From NCBI GenBank assembly GCA_023544605.1, contig JAMJFQ010000081.1:1-6594 (forward strand): a DNA stretch of 6,594 bases, read 5' to 3'. The DNA is from ANME-2 cluster archaeon (GTDB lineage: Archaea > Halobacteriota > Methanosarcinia > Methanosarcinales > Methanocomedenaceae). Made by a program: the position numbers and the translations under genes. Under the pieces are notes generated by a model that saw only the letters and a list, made by a program, of their open reading frames with translations, did no database searches and was not told the origin of the DNA. Of the stretch, positions 1-6,204 are shown piece by piece; position 1 is the first letter of the stretch; each line of letters starts with the position of its first letter.

Positions 1-49
1 ACTTAAAATCAAATACGATATTATCAATGCATATACTGCACGATGCGCC

Positions 50-430
50 CTAATATACATCCTCAGGATTGAATACCTTCTCGCCTACCACTTCACCGTC
101 AAGTGTGCGGTAAAAACACGATCGGTAACCTGTATGGCATGCCCCGCCGCCTAATTGCTCGACCTTCATCAACACGGCATCTGCGTCGCAATCAATGTAC
201 ATATCATGTACCATCTGGACATGCCCTGAACTCTCACCCTTGAGCCAGAGTTTATTGCGGCTACGGCTGTAGTAATGTGCCTTCCCGGTTTTTGCAGTCT
301 TTTCAAGGGCCTCAAGGTTCATGAAGGCCAGCATCAATATCTCATTGGTCTGGTAGTCCTGGGCTATGGCAGTTATAAGCCCTTTATCATCGAATTTAAG
401 CTGGTTACGTATCTCATCAGATATTTTCAT
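50..430 (-). CDS. hisI: Phosphoribosyl-AMP cyclohydrolase (HisI)
   Basis: Cytoplasmic enzyme of histidine biosynthesis. It opens the purine ring of phosphoribosyl-AMP (third step of the pathway) and needs zinc and magnesium. The 126-residue product is the usual size of the stand-alone archaeal enzyme and is not fused to HisE. Visible family motifs are LMLAFMN (residues 32-38), HYYSRSRNKLW (52-62), and the metal site: DCDAD (80-84), with Cys81 and the pair Cys98/Cys105 in GGGACHTGYRSCFYR (94-108). All three zinc cysteines and the magnesium-binding aspartates are present, so the enzyme should be active. The ATG at 430 follows a purine-rich Shine-Dalgarno stretch (AGGAGGGAGGG on the minus strand), which supports this start. 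No other his gene is in the window. It is divergent from the taw2 remnant. Confidence 0.96.
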   Translation of the reverse strand: MKISDEIRNQLKFDDKGLITAIAQDYQTNEILMLAFMNLEALEKTAKTGKAHYYSRSRNKLWLKGESSGHVQMVHDMYIDCDADAVLMKVEQLGGGACHTGYRSCFYRTLDGEVVGEKVFNPEDVY

Positions 431-521
431 CCCTCCCTCCTATGTACTATCATAATAAAATCATTTGGATAAGACACCATATGAGACCTATATGTACATT
501 CAGGACACTGGTTGATCTGAC
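431..521. promoter_or_regulatory. Divergent intergenic region between hisI and taw2 remnant
   Basis: This 91-nt AT-rich spacer lies between two divergent starts. TATA-like candidates are TTTTATTATG (minus strand, 450-459) and the near-palindromic CCTATATGTAC (487-497), which could serve either strand. Read on plus, the latter sits about 30 nt before the ATG at 522, which would give a leaderless transcript of the remnant gene. Read on minus, it would give hisI a short leader containing its Shine-Dalgarno. The assignment rests only on spacing and base composition. Confidence 0.35.
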
Positions 522-945
522 ATGAGGTTCAGGGATCAGATCAGGAGCATAGGCGCAGTTCCTGAACCGTTATTGCATCTGGTTCCCAATAGATTTGAGG
601 TCGTAGGAGATGTGGTTGTCATTGCTATCCCGCCCCGGCTGGAAACATACAAACAAGTCATTGTTGAGACGATAACCCGGATGCGCAAGAATATCAGGAC
701 AGTGTTGAACAAAGTAGCCATGCTGGAGGGGGAAGCACGCCTGGGAGATTATGAAATACTATCAGGCAACGACACTATCACCCCTCACAGGGAATATGGT
801 CATCTATACCTTCAAGAAACCGTAGCAGTTCCCGGGTATTGTAATGGAGTATAGCCGAAGAGGACTGGACGTGTTGTTCTATCGCAGGTGCGGGAACGTG
901 GCGCCAGGAGTAAATCGCTGGGTGTTTGACATATCAAAGCAATAA
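522..945 (+). pseudogene. taw2: Remnant of taw2 (tRNA-Phe wybutosine acp-transferase), internally deleted and frameshifted
   Basis: The first 110 codons (522-854) match the N-terminal part of the archaeal Taw2/TYW2 family: an LxHLVPNRFEVVGDVVVI segment, TVLNKV, GEAR..DYEIL and the GNDTITPHREYG motif that precedes the methyltransferase fold. Taw2 normally has about 270-280 residues and transfers the aminocarboxypropyl group of SAM to the imG-14 base at position 37 of tRNA-Phe. Here the Rossmann SAM domain that should follow (DxFAGxG motif) is absent and the frame stops at 854. Codons 844-945 in another frame read GLDVLFYRR then APGVNRWVFDISKQ and stop, which resembles the normal extreme C-terminus of Taw2 (family pattern YAPGVWHVVxD). 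The simplest reading is an internal deletion of roughly 130-150 codons plus a frameshift. The N-terminal piece could still be translated, but it has no catalytic domain. A sequence-assembly error is the alternative. Confidence 0.75.
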
Positions 946-981
946 TAAACAATCGTTAAGTTCTTTACTATCCTGTGTATC

Positions 982-991
982 TATAATTTAT
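982..991 (+). promoter_or_regulatory. TATA box of the NYN-domain gene
   Basis: TATAATTTAT lies in the AT-rich stretch downstream of the taw2 remnant. Transcription about 25 nt downstream would give a leader of roughly 30 nt. That leader includes the Shine-Dalgarno GAGGAA (1032-1037), which is 7 nt from the ATG at 1045. Confidence 0.5.
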
Positions 992-1044
992 CAAAGTTTA
1001 TTAGCAGTTTTCTATCACATTGAGTTTATAAGAGGAACGAAAAA

Positions 1045-1608
1045 ATGAAACCTATGAAAAGTGGTTTAGGAGCAATTCGTAATTATCTTGGTTCAAAACA
1101 GGAGAAGGGGAGGCGTAAGATCGCCCTGCTTGTGGACGGACCTAATATGCTCCGCAAGGAGTTCCAGATCAATCTGGAAGAGATTCGGGACGTGCTCAAA
1201 GAGTATGGCACTATCAAGATAGGTAGGGTATTCCTTAACCAGTATGCGTCAGAAAAACTAATCGAGGCCATTGAGACGCAGGGTTTTGAACCTATCATCT
1301 GCAGCAGTGATGTGGATGTCAGGCTCTGTGTGGAAGGTATGGAAATGGTCTTCAGTCCTGTTATCGATACTATAGCATTAGTGACCAGGGATGCTGATTT
1401 CAAACCGCTGCTGAGCAAGGCCAACGAACACGGGAAAGAGACCATCCTGTTCGGTGCGGAACCAGGGATGTCCATAGGGCTCAAGAATTCTGCAGATTAT
1501 GTGATCATCCTGAAAGAAGGAGTAATGGGACACGAATATGAGATCAGTGGTGGTGATGAGGACGAAAAGGATGGAGAGGATGAGGGAACTTCTGAGCTGG
1601 CAATATAA
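1045..1608 (+). CDS. NYN-domain protein (TIGR00288/LabA-like, PIN-fold putative RNase)
   Basis: This 187-residue soluble protein belongs to the archaeal NYN family, a branch of the PIN-like nuclease fold. The acidic residues expected at the metal site are visible: LLVDGPNMLR (residues 28-37, Asp31 and Asn34), SSDVDVRLCVEGMEM (88-102, Asp89/Asp91) and LVTRDADFKPLL (112-123, Asp116/Asp118, in place of the usual SGDSDF). A glycine-rich stretch then leads to NSADYVIIL. The last ~25 residues are a very acidic, probably disordered tail (GGDEDEKDGEDEG). Metal-dependent RNase activity is expected from the family, but the substrate is unknown. The start is supported by GAGGAA 7 nt upstream. It is monocistronic and converges on dph5 with only 8 nt between stop codons. 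Confidence 0.88.
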   Translation: MKPMKSGLGAIRNYLGSKQEKGRRKIALLVDGPNMLRKEFQINLEEIRDVLKEYGTIKIGRVFLNQYASEKLIEAIETQGFEPIICSSDVDVRLCVEGMEMVFSPVIDTIALVTRDADFKPLLSKANEHGKETILFGAEPGMSIGLKNSADYVIILKEGVMGHEYEISGGDEDEKDGEDEGTSELAI

Positions 1609-1616
1609 GGATAAAC

Positions 1617-2414
1617 CTATCTGGCAGGGTCCAAAATATTCCCCGGCGCTTTTGCCAGTTTCACCAGAGCCTCTGCTTCCATGAAATGAAGGTCAGCCGG
1701 TACAACCAGAATATGTAGCGGACCCCCGAAATCGAAATCAACCAGTTCATCCATTGGCAGGGCCCTTACCACAGGCGCGGATGAACCGGCCCGTGCCACA
1801 CCGACACCCAGGCGGCGAGCGAGGTCAATTTTTTTTTCCTGCGAATCTATGTGCAGCAAGAGTTCAACCCCCTCTTGTATGGTCATATATCCTTTTTCAG
1901 GGTCAATATCCAGGAAGATCAGGGTGTGCAGGTCAGTTTTGAGGTTTGACACAATAGTATCGTACGGTGTGTGTGAGATAATGGTCCTGCCTTTATGGGT
2001 ATACGGGTGGGGAATGGTGGCAGATCTGCCGAATCGGTAATTCTGCAATCCGGTCAGGCCCGGTACCGCGCTCATGATGGAGGGGCCGTGTATGATAGAG
2101 GTCTCAATACCCATTTCATGAGCACGCATGCGCAGGTCAACGTGGGTGGTGCTGACCATGGCATCACCGCCTGTTAAAAAGACCACATCCTCGGTCCTGG
2201 CGCGCAAAAGCCATTCGGGCTGTTGTTCCACATCTTCCCTGTCAAGAAGGGTAATTTCCCGCCCGTAGAAGGTTTCCAGTTTTTCGGGCGTGGTCCCCAT
2301 AAGTGATGAAGTGTAAAATTCAGCGTACACGTGATCGGCCCGGCGAACCGCCTCTAAACCTTTCACTGATATGTCTTTCTCGTCATATAGTCCAATCCCA
2401 ATGAATGTGAGCAT
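1617..2414 (-). CDS. dph5: Diphthine synthase (Dph5/DphB)
   Basis: SAM-dependent methyltransferase of diphthamide biosynthesis. It methylates the modified histidine of elongation factor 2 in the cytoplasm. The 265-residue product is of normal length and has the tetrapyrrole-methylase-like fold. It begins MLTFIGIGLYDEKDIS, as family members do. The SAM-site loop FLTGGDAMVSTTHVDL spans residues 79-94, where the family more often has GDPM. IIHGPSIMSAVPGLTGLQNYRFG spans 107-129, and the C-terminal GGPLHILVVPADLHFMEAEAL spans 230-250. The open frame extends 31 codons further upstream (to 2507), overlapping the DUF99 gene, but homology places the start at the ATG at 2414. No Shine-Dalgarno precedes it. 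It is the last gene of the minus-strand cluster, 65 nt after DUF99. Confidence 0.96.
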   Translation of the reverse strand: MLTFIGIGLYDEKDISVKGLEAVRRADHVYAEFYTSSLMGTTPEKLETFYGREITLLDREDVEQQPEWLLRARTEDVVFLTGGDAMVSTTHVDLRMRAHEMGIETSIIHGPSIMSAVPGLTGLQNYRFGRSATIPHPYTHKGRTIISHTPYDTIVSNLKTDLHTLIFLDIDPEKGYMTIQEGVELLLHIDSQEKKIDLARRLGVGVARAGSSAPVVRALPMDELVDFDFGGPLHILVVPADLHFMEAEALVKLAKAPGNILDPAR

Positions 2415-2437
2415 ACGTGTAGTTTTAGGGTCGGGCA

Positions 2438-2449
2438 GGATAAAGATTT
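2438..2449 (-). promoter_or_regulatory. Possible TATA box for a leaderless dph5 transcript
   Basis: The minus strand reads AAATCTTTATCC about 28 nt before the dph5 ATG, which has no Shine-Dalgarno. This spacing is what a leaderless archaeal transcript would need. The 65-nt gap to the preceding gene is also the longest within the cluster. The TATA match is imperfect. Confidence 0.3.
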
Positions 2450-2479
2450 CTGGGGACTCCAGGAAATGTGATTTTGGCA

Positions 2480-3058
2480 TCACGCCTTGCCGGTGGACTC
2501 CCCACACACGATCCCTGTGGCGATAAGATGCGCAACCCTCAAAGGTTCAGGAACATTGCTGTGGGTGGAAGAGAGCTGCACAATATATCTGGCTTCTTCC
2601 AGGTCGATACCACAGAGCTGGATATAGATAGGTTTCTCACCTTCGCGGCTTACCACTCTGTATATCTCACCGGCCCGCATTATCATCTCCCATCTCATAT
2701 CAGGGTCTGGCAGATGTGTCAGTGCAGCACGTATCCCCTCAAGATCAGGGCAGTCCCTCATAATTACGATACACCCAATACCTGTTTCCTTGTAGACTGC
2801 ATCAATATCAACCACATTGAAACCGGCATACGTTACACCATCGAACATCAACACCCTGACCTGCCCGAAATGCTTGCTGCCGGTCACCATCCTGATAATG
2901 GCTGGGGTAGCATCATTGCCGTCCTTCGTGATATGAGAGCGCAGCACACCATCCAGCCAGTCCCCACCCCTGAACATGGCACCAACGATCATCACCGGTT
3001 CAGTGTGCAGTGACGAATCGTCGATACCAAGGATCCTTATCTCTGGCTTTATGTGCAT
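2480..3058 (-). CDS. DUF99 (UPF0215) family protein, endonuclease V-like fold
   Basis: A 192-residue conserved archaeal protein of the DUF99/UPF0215 family, which is related by fold to endonuclease V. Its cellular role has not been established to my knowledge. Visible family motifs are KPEIRILGIDDSS (residues 4-16, Asp13/Asp14 in the position of an RNase H-like catalytic Asp), IVGAMFRGGDWLDGVL (24-39), VLMFDGVTYAGFNVVDI (69-85, Asp73) and the C-terminal PLRVAHLIATGIVCGESTGKA (172-192). The acidic residues that would bind metal are kept, so a nuclease or nucleic-acid-binding role is possible but unproven. The ATG at 3058 lies 3 nt after the rpoL stop codon, so translation is probably coupled to rpoL. 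Confidence 0.9.
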   Translation of the reverse strand: MHIKPEIRILGIDDSSLHTEPVMIVGAMFRGGDWLDGVLRSHITKDGNDATPAIIRMVTGSKHFGQVRVLMFDGVTYAGFNVVDIDAVYKETGIGCIVIMRDCPDLEGIRAALTHLPDPDMRWEMIMRAGEIYRVVSREGEKPIYIQLCGIDLEEARYIVQLSSTHSNVPEPLRVAHLIATGIVCGESTGKA

Positions 3059-3061
3059 GAC

Positions 3062-3340
3062 CTAAATACTGGCTTTCTCGCTGAATACGCTCTTGAACTC
3101 TTCATAGACTTCAATAAGTCGGGCTGAAGCTTCCTTAATAGCAACGACCGGGTCAACACCCGCAGTTTTCACGAAAAGTATAGGTTCACTGATGGTGGGA
3201 TGCTTGATATCGTAGGTTGCTACTTCCACTCTTGGGTCGTCCAGCAGTGATGACTTCAAGGTATTCAAGAGTGTATGACTCTCGCCGCCAATCTCCACCA
3301 GTATTTCGGTATCAGTCTTTTCAATAACTTTTAGGTCCAT
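3062..3340 (-). CDS. rpoL: DNA-directed RNA polymerase subunit L (Rpo11)
   Basis: A 92-residue small subunit of the archaeal RNA polymerase. Rpo11 pairs with Rpo3 (RpoD) to form the assembly platform equivalent to the bacterial alpha dimer. The sequence shows the family pattern: LxVIEKTDTEILVEIGGESHTLLNTLKSSLLDDPRVEVATYDIKHP, then EPILFVKT and a C-terminal helix (AIKEASARLIEVYEEF). The start at 3340 follows AAGGTG about 8 nt upstream. That Shine-Dalgarno overlaps the csl4 stop codon (12-nt gap), suggesting coupling. It sits between csl4 and DUF99. The csl4-rpoL pairing is, from general knowledge, common in euryarchaea. Confidence 0.97.
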   Translation of the reverse strand: MDLKVIEKTDTEILVEIGGESHTLLNTLKSSLLDDPRVEVATYDIKHPTISEPILFVKTAGVDPVVAIKEASARLIEVYEEFKSVFSEKASI

Positions 3341-3352
3341 GTATATACACCT

Positions 3353-4141
3353 TTACACAGTATAACTGCCATATTCTGTGGATACTTTTCGCGATTCCAT
3401 TTTACCGCAAATCGGGCATTTCAACAGGTAATCTTTATTTCCATTCTCTGATGTTTTAACAAGGTCAACGTTGCATTTTGAACAATAAGCCTTGATAACA
3501 CCCAGGTCCTTACCCGCAGTGGAAAGTCTCATGCTCTTCATGTCAATGACCTTGGCCTTTATGATGTCAAAAGGGCTCAGCTCGTCAGTGATATTTTTCA
3601 CATACCCATCCTTGACGTTGGATATATGGACCGCAGCCTGCTGAAGATTTACGATCTCGCGCTCGCCTTTCCCTTCTATCTGTGCAATTTCTACCAGGGC
3701 CACTGAACTTCTTAGATCGTTCACTCGCCCGATGACCACATCTCCCATCTCGAGTGCTGGTGGTACGTTGGTCTTTGGAATTACTGAAATGGCACGCGAC
3801 TTTTGGTTTATGCTTTTCATGCCGGTAGCTGTGGAATAGATGTTACCCCCATGTTTGAAGGTATTTTTTCCTGGTATGAACTCCTCGCTTGTACCTATCA
3901 TATCTCCAGGCAGTACTAAATCACCTGTATCCAATACTTCCCGGGATACAGGGGGTTGGGATTTAGGTGTATCGGCCGCTTTTTTTTCCTGGTGTTCAAC
4001 GACCTCTTCTTCAATATTTTCCACCTCTTCGGGTGATACTTGCTGTTCATCTAATGAACTTTCTTCCACCAGTTTTCTTCTGGTAACGGTTTTCTTTCTT
4101 TTGAGTCTAATAATAATCCCTCTATATGATCTTAATTTCAA
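3353..4141 (-). CDS. csl4: Exosome complex RNA-binding protein Csl4
   Basis: RNA-binding cap subunit of the archaeal exosome, which degrades and tails RNA from the 3' end in the cytoplasm. Domain order: an N-terminal extension (residues 1-70); the Csl4 N-terminal domain starting LVLPGDMIGTSEEFIPGKNTF (75-95); an S1 RNA-binding domain (about 133-212, opening EMGDVVIGRVNDLRSSVALVEI); and a C-terminal zinc ribbon with Cys220-x2-Cys223 and Cys242-x2-Cys245, all four ligands present. At 262 residues it is longer than the ~180-190 residues typical of the family, because of the extension. The extension begins very basic (RLKRKKTVTRRK) and turns acidic (EEVENIEEEVVE). The listed start is a TTG directly after an in-frame stop and has no close Shine-Dalgarno, so the true start could lie further in, for example the GTG at 4069. 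The core function call is secure; the start is not. Confidence 0.9.
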   Translation of the reverse strand: MKLRSYRGIIIRLKRKKTVTRRKLVEESSLDEQQVSPEEVENIEEEVVEHQEKKAADTPKSQPPVSREVLDTGDLVLPGDMIGTSEEFIPGKNTFKHGGNIYSTATGMKSINQKSRAISVIPKTNVPPALEMGDVVIGRVNDLRSSVALVEIAQIEGKGEREIVNLQQAAVHISNVKDGYVKNITDELSPFDIIKAKVIDMKSMRLSTAGKDLGVIKAYCSKCNVDLVKTSENGNKDYLLKCPICGKMESRKVSTEYGSYTV

Positions 4142-4191
4142 TTACCGGATATACTCACTCACTCCAGTGAACACAAACGGCAATTGCCTTA

Positions 4192-4788
4192 TCATCTGCT
4201 ATTTTCTATTCGGTATATCTCTACATCGACAACTTCAATATCCTTTTTGTGGAACATAAAAGTTCGTCTTATCGGAAAATCTGCGTGATACCGCTCTGTT
4301 ACAACGGCAGGACTAATGAACTTTTTGATGAACTCATAACTTCCTGAATTATGGATGGAATACACCACATCGGCTACCTCAAGCGCTTTAACCAGAAAGG
4401 GCCTATCACTTCCCTTGACCTGGGCACCAAAAGGCGGATTCATCACTACTGTTTTGGCCCGGCCGCTGACATCTTCAATGGCAGAGCATACAAACTCAAC
4501 ATCAACATGTAATCTTTGTGCGTTGTGCTGTGCGGTTAGAACAGCACTTTCATCTACATCGAATCCCATAACCTCCACGGCACCCAGCAGTGCAGCCCCA
4601 ATAGCAAGGATACCTGTACCGCATCCCAGATCATAAACAACCCCGTTTTGTACATCCCCTCTCATAAGAGCAAGATACAACATCTCAGCAGCAATTGTCG
4701 CAGGAGTCGTATATTGTTCAAGGGAGGCAGATGGTGCCGGAAATCCTGTCACCCCTTCCAGCTTGATCTCCAGTTGTTTCTTTTTCAT
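4192..4788 (-). CDS. METTL5-like RNA N6-adenine methyltransferase (COG2263)
   Basis: A 198-residue class I SAM-dependent methyltransferase. The LEQYTTP motif (residues 23-29), SAM-binding DLGCGTGILAIGAALLGA (53-70), acidic GFDVDESAV (75-83) and the catalytic NPPFG (117-121) show an amino-group methylase acting on adenine. The end of the protein (VVYSIHNSGS, then RRTFMFHKKDIEVVDVEIYRI) matches METTL5, which makes m6A in the decoding region of small-subunit rRNA in eukaryotes. Archaeal relatives probably act on 16S rRNA. Length equals the family norm and all motifs are intact. It starts 26 nt after the AAA+ ATPase stop, with no clear Shine-Dalgarno, and ends 50 nt before csl4. TRMT112, the partner of human METTL5, is not encoded nearby. 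Confidence 0.92.
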   Translation of the reverse strand: MKKKQLEIKLEGVTGFPAPSASLEQYTTPATIAAEMLYLALMRGDVQNGVVYDLGCGTGILAIGAALLGAVEVMGFDVDESAVLTAQHNAQRLHVDVEFVCSAIEDVSGRAKTVVMNPPFGAQVKGSDRPFLVKALEVADVVYSIHNSGSYEFIKKFISPAVVTERYHADFPIRRTFMFHKKDIEVVDVEIYRIENSR

Positions 4789-4814
4789 TGTACAGAATGT
4801 ATGTCTGAAGAACT

Positions 4815-5930
4815 CTATGTGAACATTCCTTCATCCGAGTTCTTGAACAGACTTGATGCTGTTGTCCTTTTCAAAGCTTCTTCCAGGTGCCTGTTCCCAA
4901 CAAGGCTGTCTTCCAGGATCGCGGCATGGAGGGCGGATTTTAGTATTTTCTCAACCAGGTCCCGTCCCGAGAACCCTTCGGTCTTACTTACCAGTGATGT
5001 TACATTGACATCCGCATCAAGTTCAACAGGGAACGACGCAATGTTGGATTGTAATATTGCCAACCGCTCCTTTGGATCGGGCAGGACGAAATCGATCTCT
5101 TCTTCAAAACGGCTGCGAACAGCTGGATCCAGTGACTCTATCCTGTTGGTGGCAGCAATGGTGCACACCCCTTCACGAGATTCAATACCGTCCATCTCGG
5201 TCAGCAGTGAATTGACTATCTCCACCACGTCACCCCTGAGCTCCTGGAAACGCCTATCCAGTGCAATGGCATCCAGTTCATCAATAAAGATAATGCAAGG
5301 CTGCAGGTCTTCTGCCCGGTCAAACAACTGATGAAGCTGCCTGGCCCCATCTCCCACGAACTCGCCTATCAATTGAGTGGCCTTTATGGGCAGGATCGGG
5401 ACGTCTGAGGTATTTGCAAGTGCTTTTGCCAGCATGGTCTTACCCGTGCCCGACGGTCCGTAGAACAGCACGTTCCTGGGAGCCCACTTGCCGAAACGTT
5501 CAGGGTCGTCCAGGAACTTCATGATGAGTTTGCATTTATGTTTTGCACTGTCCTGACCTATGACATCATCGAAATGAACAGTATTAGATGGCTCGGGTAC
5601 AATATCATCGCTGGTTACATCTTCGATCAAGAATACAGTGGACTGACCGATAACGCTGCCCTCAGGAACAACGTTTACGACCTTAAATGCAAAATCCGGG
5701 AACATCCTGCGGTCAAAGAGATACTCACCGGACTGGACCACTAATCCGTTCCATTGTTCGCGGGCATAGAACTCGAAAACATTATTCTCAAAGACCTCCG
5801 GATACTCATGGAGCGAACTTCTCAGTGGATACCCTGCCGGTTTCAACGATACGAAAAGTGCTCCACTTTCCACACGTTCCTTTTGTGATTTGACACGGGT
5901 CTTCTTGTTAAACCGTTGTACTGAACGCAA
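4815..5930 (-). CDS. Stand-alone AAA+ ATPase, MJ1494/COG1223 type
   Basis: A 371-residue single-module AAA+ ATPase. Residues 1-115 are a family-specific N-terminal region. The ATPase module begins at VHFDDVIGQDSAK (118-130). Walker A is GPSGTGKT (158-165) and Walker B is IIFIDELDAIALDRR (213-227). A pore-loop-like IGEFVGDGA spans 188-196. Sensor-1 Asn262 lies in AATNR, the arginines of SLDPAVRSRFEEEIDF (267-281) are present, and sensor 2 is GFSGRDL (319-325). All catalytic elements are intact. It resembles proteins annotated as 26S-protease-regulatory-subunit homologues, but it lacks the N-terminal coiled coil of PAN and a C-terminal HbYX proteasome-docking motif (it ends DEGMFT), so a proteasome role is doubtful. 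The substrate is unknown. The start is TTG, supported by GAGGAA 7 nt upstream. A GTG at codon 20 after AAAGGA is the alternative. It follows a small membrane protein by 55 nt. Confidence 0.9.
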   Translation of the reverse strand: MRSVQRFNKKTRVKSQKERVESGALFVSLKPAGYPLRSSLHEYPEVFENNVFEFYAREQWNGLVVQSGEYLFDRRMFPDFAFKVVNVVPEGSVIGQSTVFLIEDVTSDDIVPEPSNTVHFDDVIGQDSAKHKCKLIMKFLDDPERFGKWAPRNVLFYGPSGTGKTMLAKALANTSDVPILPIKATQLIGEFVGDGARQLHQLFDRAEDLQPCIIFIDELDAIALDRRFQELRGDVVEIVNSLLTEMDGIESREGVCTIAATNRIESLDPAVRSRFEEEIDFVLPDPKERLAILQSNIASFPVELDADVNVTSLVSKTEGFSGRDLVEKILKSALHAAILEDSLVGNRHLEEALKRTTASSLFKNSDEGMFT

Positions 5931-5937
5931 TATTTTA

Positions 5938-5943
5938 TTCCTC
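5938..5943 (-). promoter_or_regulatory. Shine-Dalgarno fixing a TTG start of the AAA+ ATPase
   Basis: GAGGAA on the minus strand stands 7 nt before TTG at 5930. No ATG exists in this frame before codon 76, so the site decides the likely start. It also argues that the ATPase is translated from an internal position of a polycistronic mRNA. Confidence 0.65.
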
Positions 5944-5985
5944 GGCCTTCACATTGGTGGGTGTAGTATTAATGTTATCGCCAGG

Positions 5986-6150
5986 CTATTTTATCAGTTG
6001 TTTCAACACTATAAAAAAGATGTATGCCAATGCGATTATAATAACGATCTCGACGACTGGTTCGACAAATATCATTATGAACGGTTTTATGATAATGGCC
6101 AGCACTATTGAGAGTAACGCCAATAATATATCACGATTACGGGATTTCAT
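5986..6150 (-). CDS. Small two-helix membrane protein (54 residues), first gene of the operon
   Basis: This ATG-to-TAG frame encodes 54 residues, below common ORF-length cut-offs. After a basic start (MKSRNRD) come two hydrophobic segments: residues 8-29 (ILLALLSIVLAIIIKPFIMI and two more) and 32-49 (VVEIVIIIALAYIFFIVL), separated by a tight turn with Glu30-Pro31. It ends KQLIK. Positive charges at both ends predict a hairpin with both termini in the cytoplasm. I do not recognise a family. Support that it is real: a coherent transmembrane pattern, a strong TATA box about 30 nt before the ATG, and position 55 nt ahead of the AAA+ ATPase on the same strand. There is no Shine-Dalgarno, which fits a leaderless mRNA. 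A membrane anchor, partner or substrate of the ATPase is conceivable but is inference. Confidence 0.65.
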   Translation of the reverse strand: MKSRNRDILLALLSIVLAIIIKPFIMIFVEPVVEIVIIIALAYIFFIVLKQLIK

Positions 6151-6173
6151 GGAATTACTGATAGTGCTCTGAA

Positions 6174-6187
6174 CATATATATTTAAT
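6174..6187 (-). promoter_or_regulatory. TATA box of the minus-strand seven-gene operon
   Basis: The minus strand reads ATTAAATATATATG, a strong archaeal TATA box centred near 6180, about 30 nt before the ATG at 6150. Initiation at the usual ~25 nt distance would place the 5' end at or within a few bases of the start codon, predicting a leaderless transcript. It lies directly after the T-rich terminator of tRNA-Trp. Confidence 0.65.
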
Positions 6188-6188
6188 C

Positions 6189-6202
6189 AAAAAAAAAGAA
6201 AA
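6189..6202 (-). terminator. T-rich terminator of tRNA-Trp
   Basis: On the minus strand the mature tRNA end is followed 2 nt later by TTTTC and then nine consecutive T. Oligo-T runs are the usual termination signal of archaeal RNA polymerase. The run separates the tRNA unit from the downstream operon promoter. Confidence 0.7.
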
Positions 6203-6204
6203 CG

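Noticed and set aside
1..49. Possible gene or terminator downstream of hisI
   Set aside because: Only 49 nt are present, with no clear stem or long T-run, and no coding signal that can be supported.
1814..1842. Run of T as a possible terminator or slippage site inside dph5
   Set aside because: On the coding strand it is the A-run of Glu-Lys-Lys-Ile codons in an intact frame, and nothing indicates a frameshift.
2415..2507. 31-codon upstream extension of dph5
   Set aside because: It overlaps the end of DUF99, and family members start at the MLTFIG motif, so the ATG at 2414 is preferred.
2468..3013. 181-codon plus-strand ORF
   Set aside because: It is the shadow of the DUF99 gene, which is clearly conserved on the opposite strand.
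4648..5331. 227-codon plus-strand ORF, Ser/Arg-rich
   Set aside because: It is antisense to the AAA+ ATPase and the methyltransferase start. The Ser-rich composition is typical of reverse-strand reading of a coding gene.
5890..6172. Overlapping plus-strand ORFs (73 and 72 codons) between the AAA+ gene and tRNA-Trp
   Set aside because: They are antisense to the 54-residue membrane protein, whose frame shows a coherent two-helix pattern and a well-placed promoter. The plus-strand products have no recognisable features.
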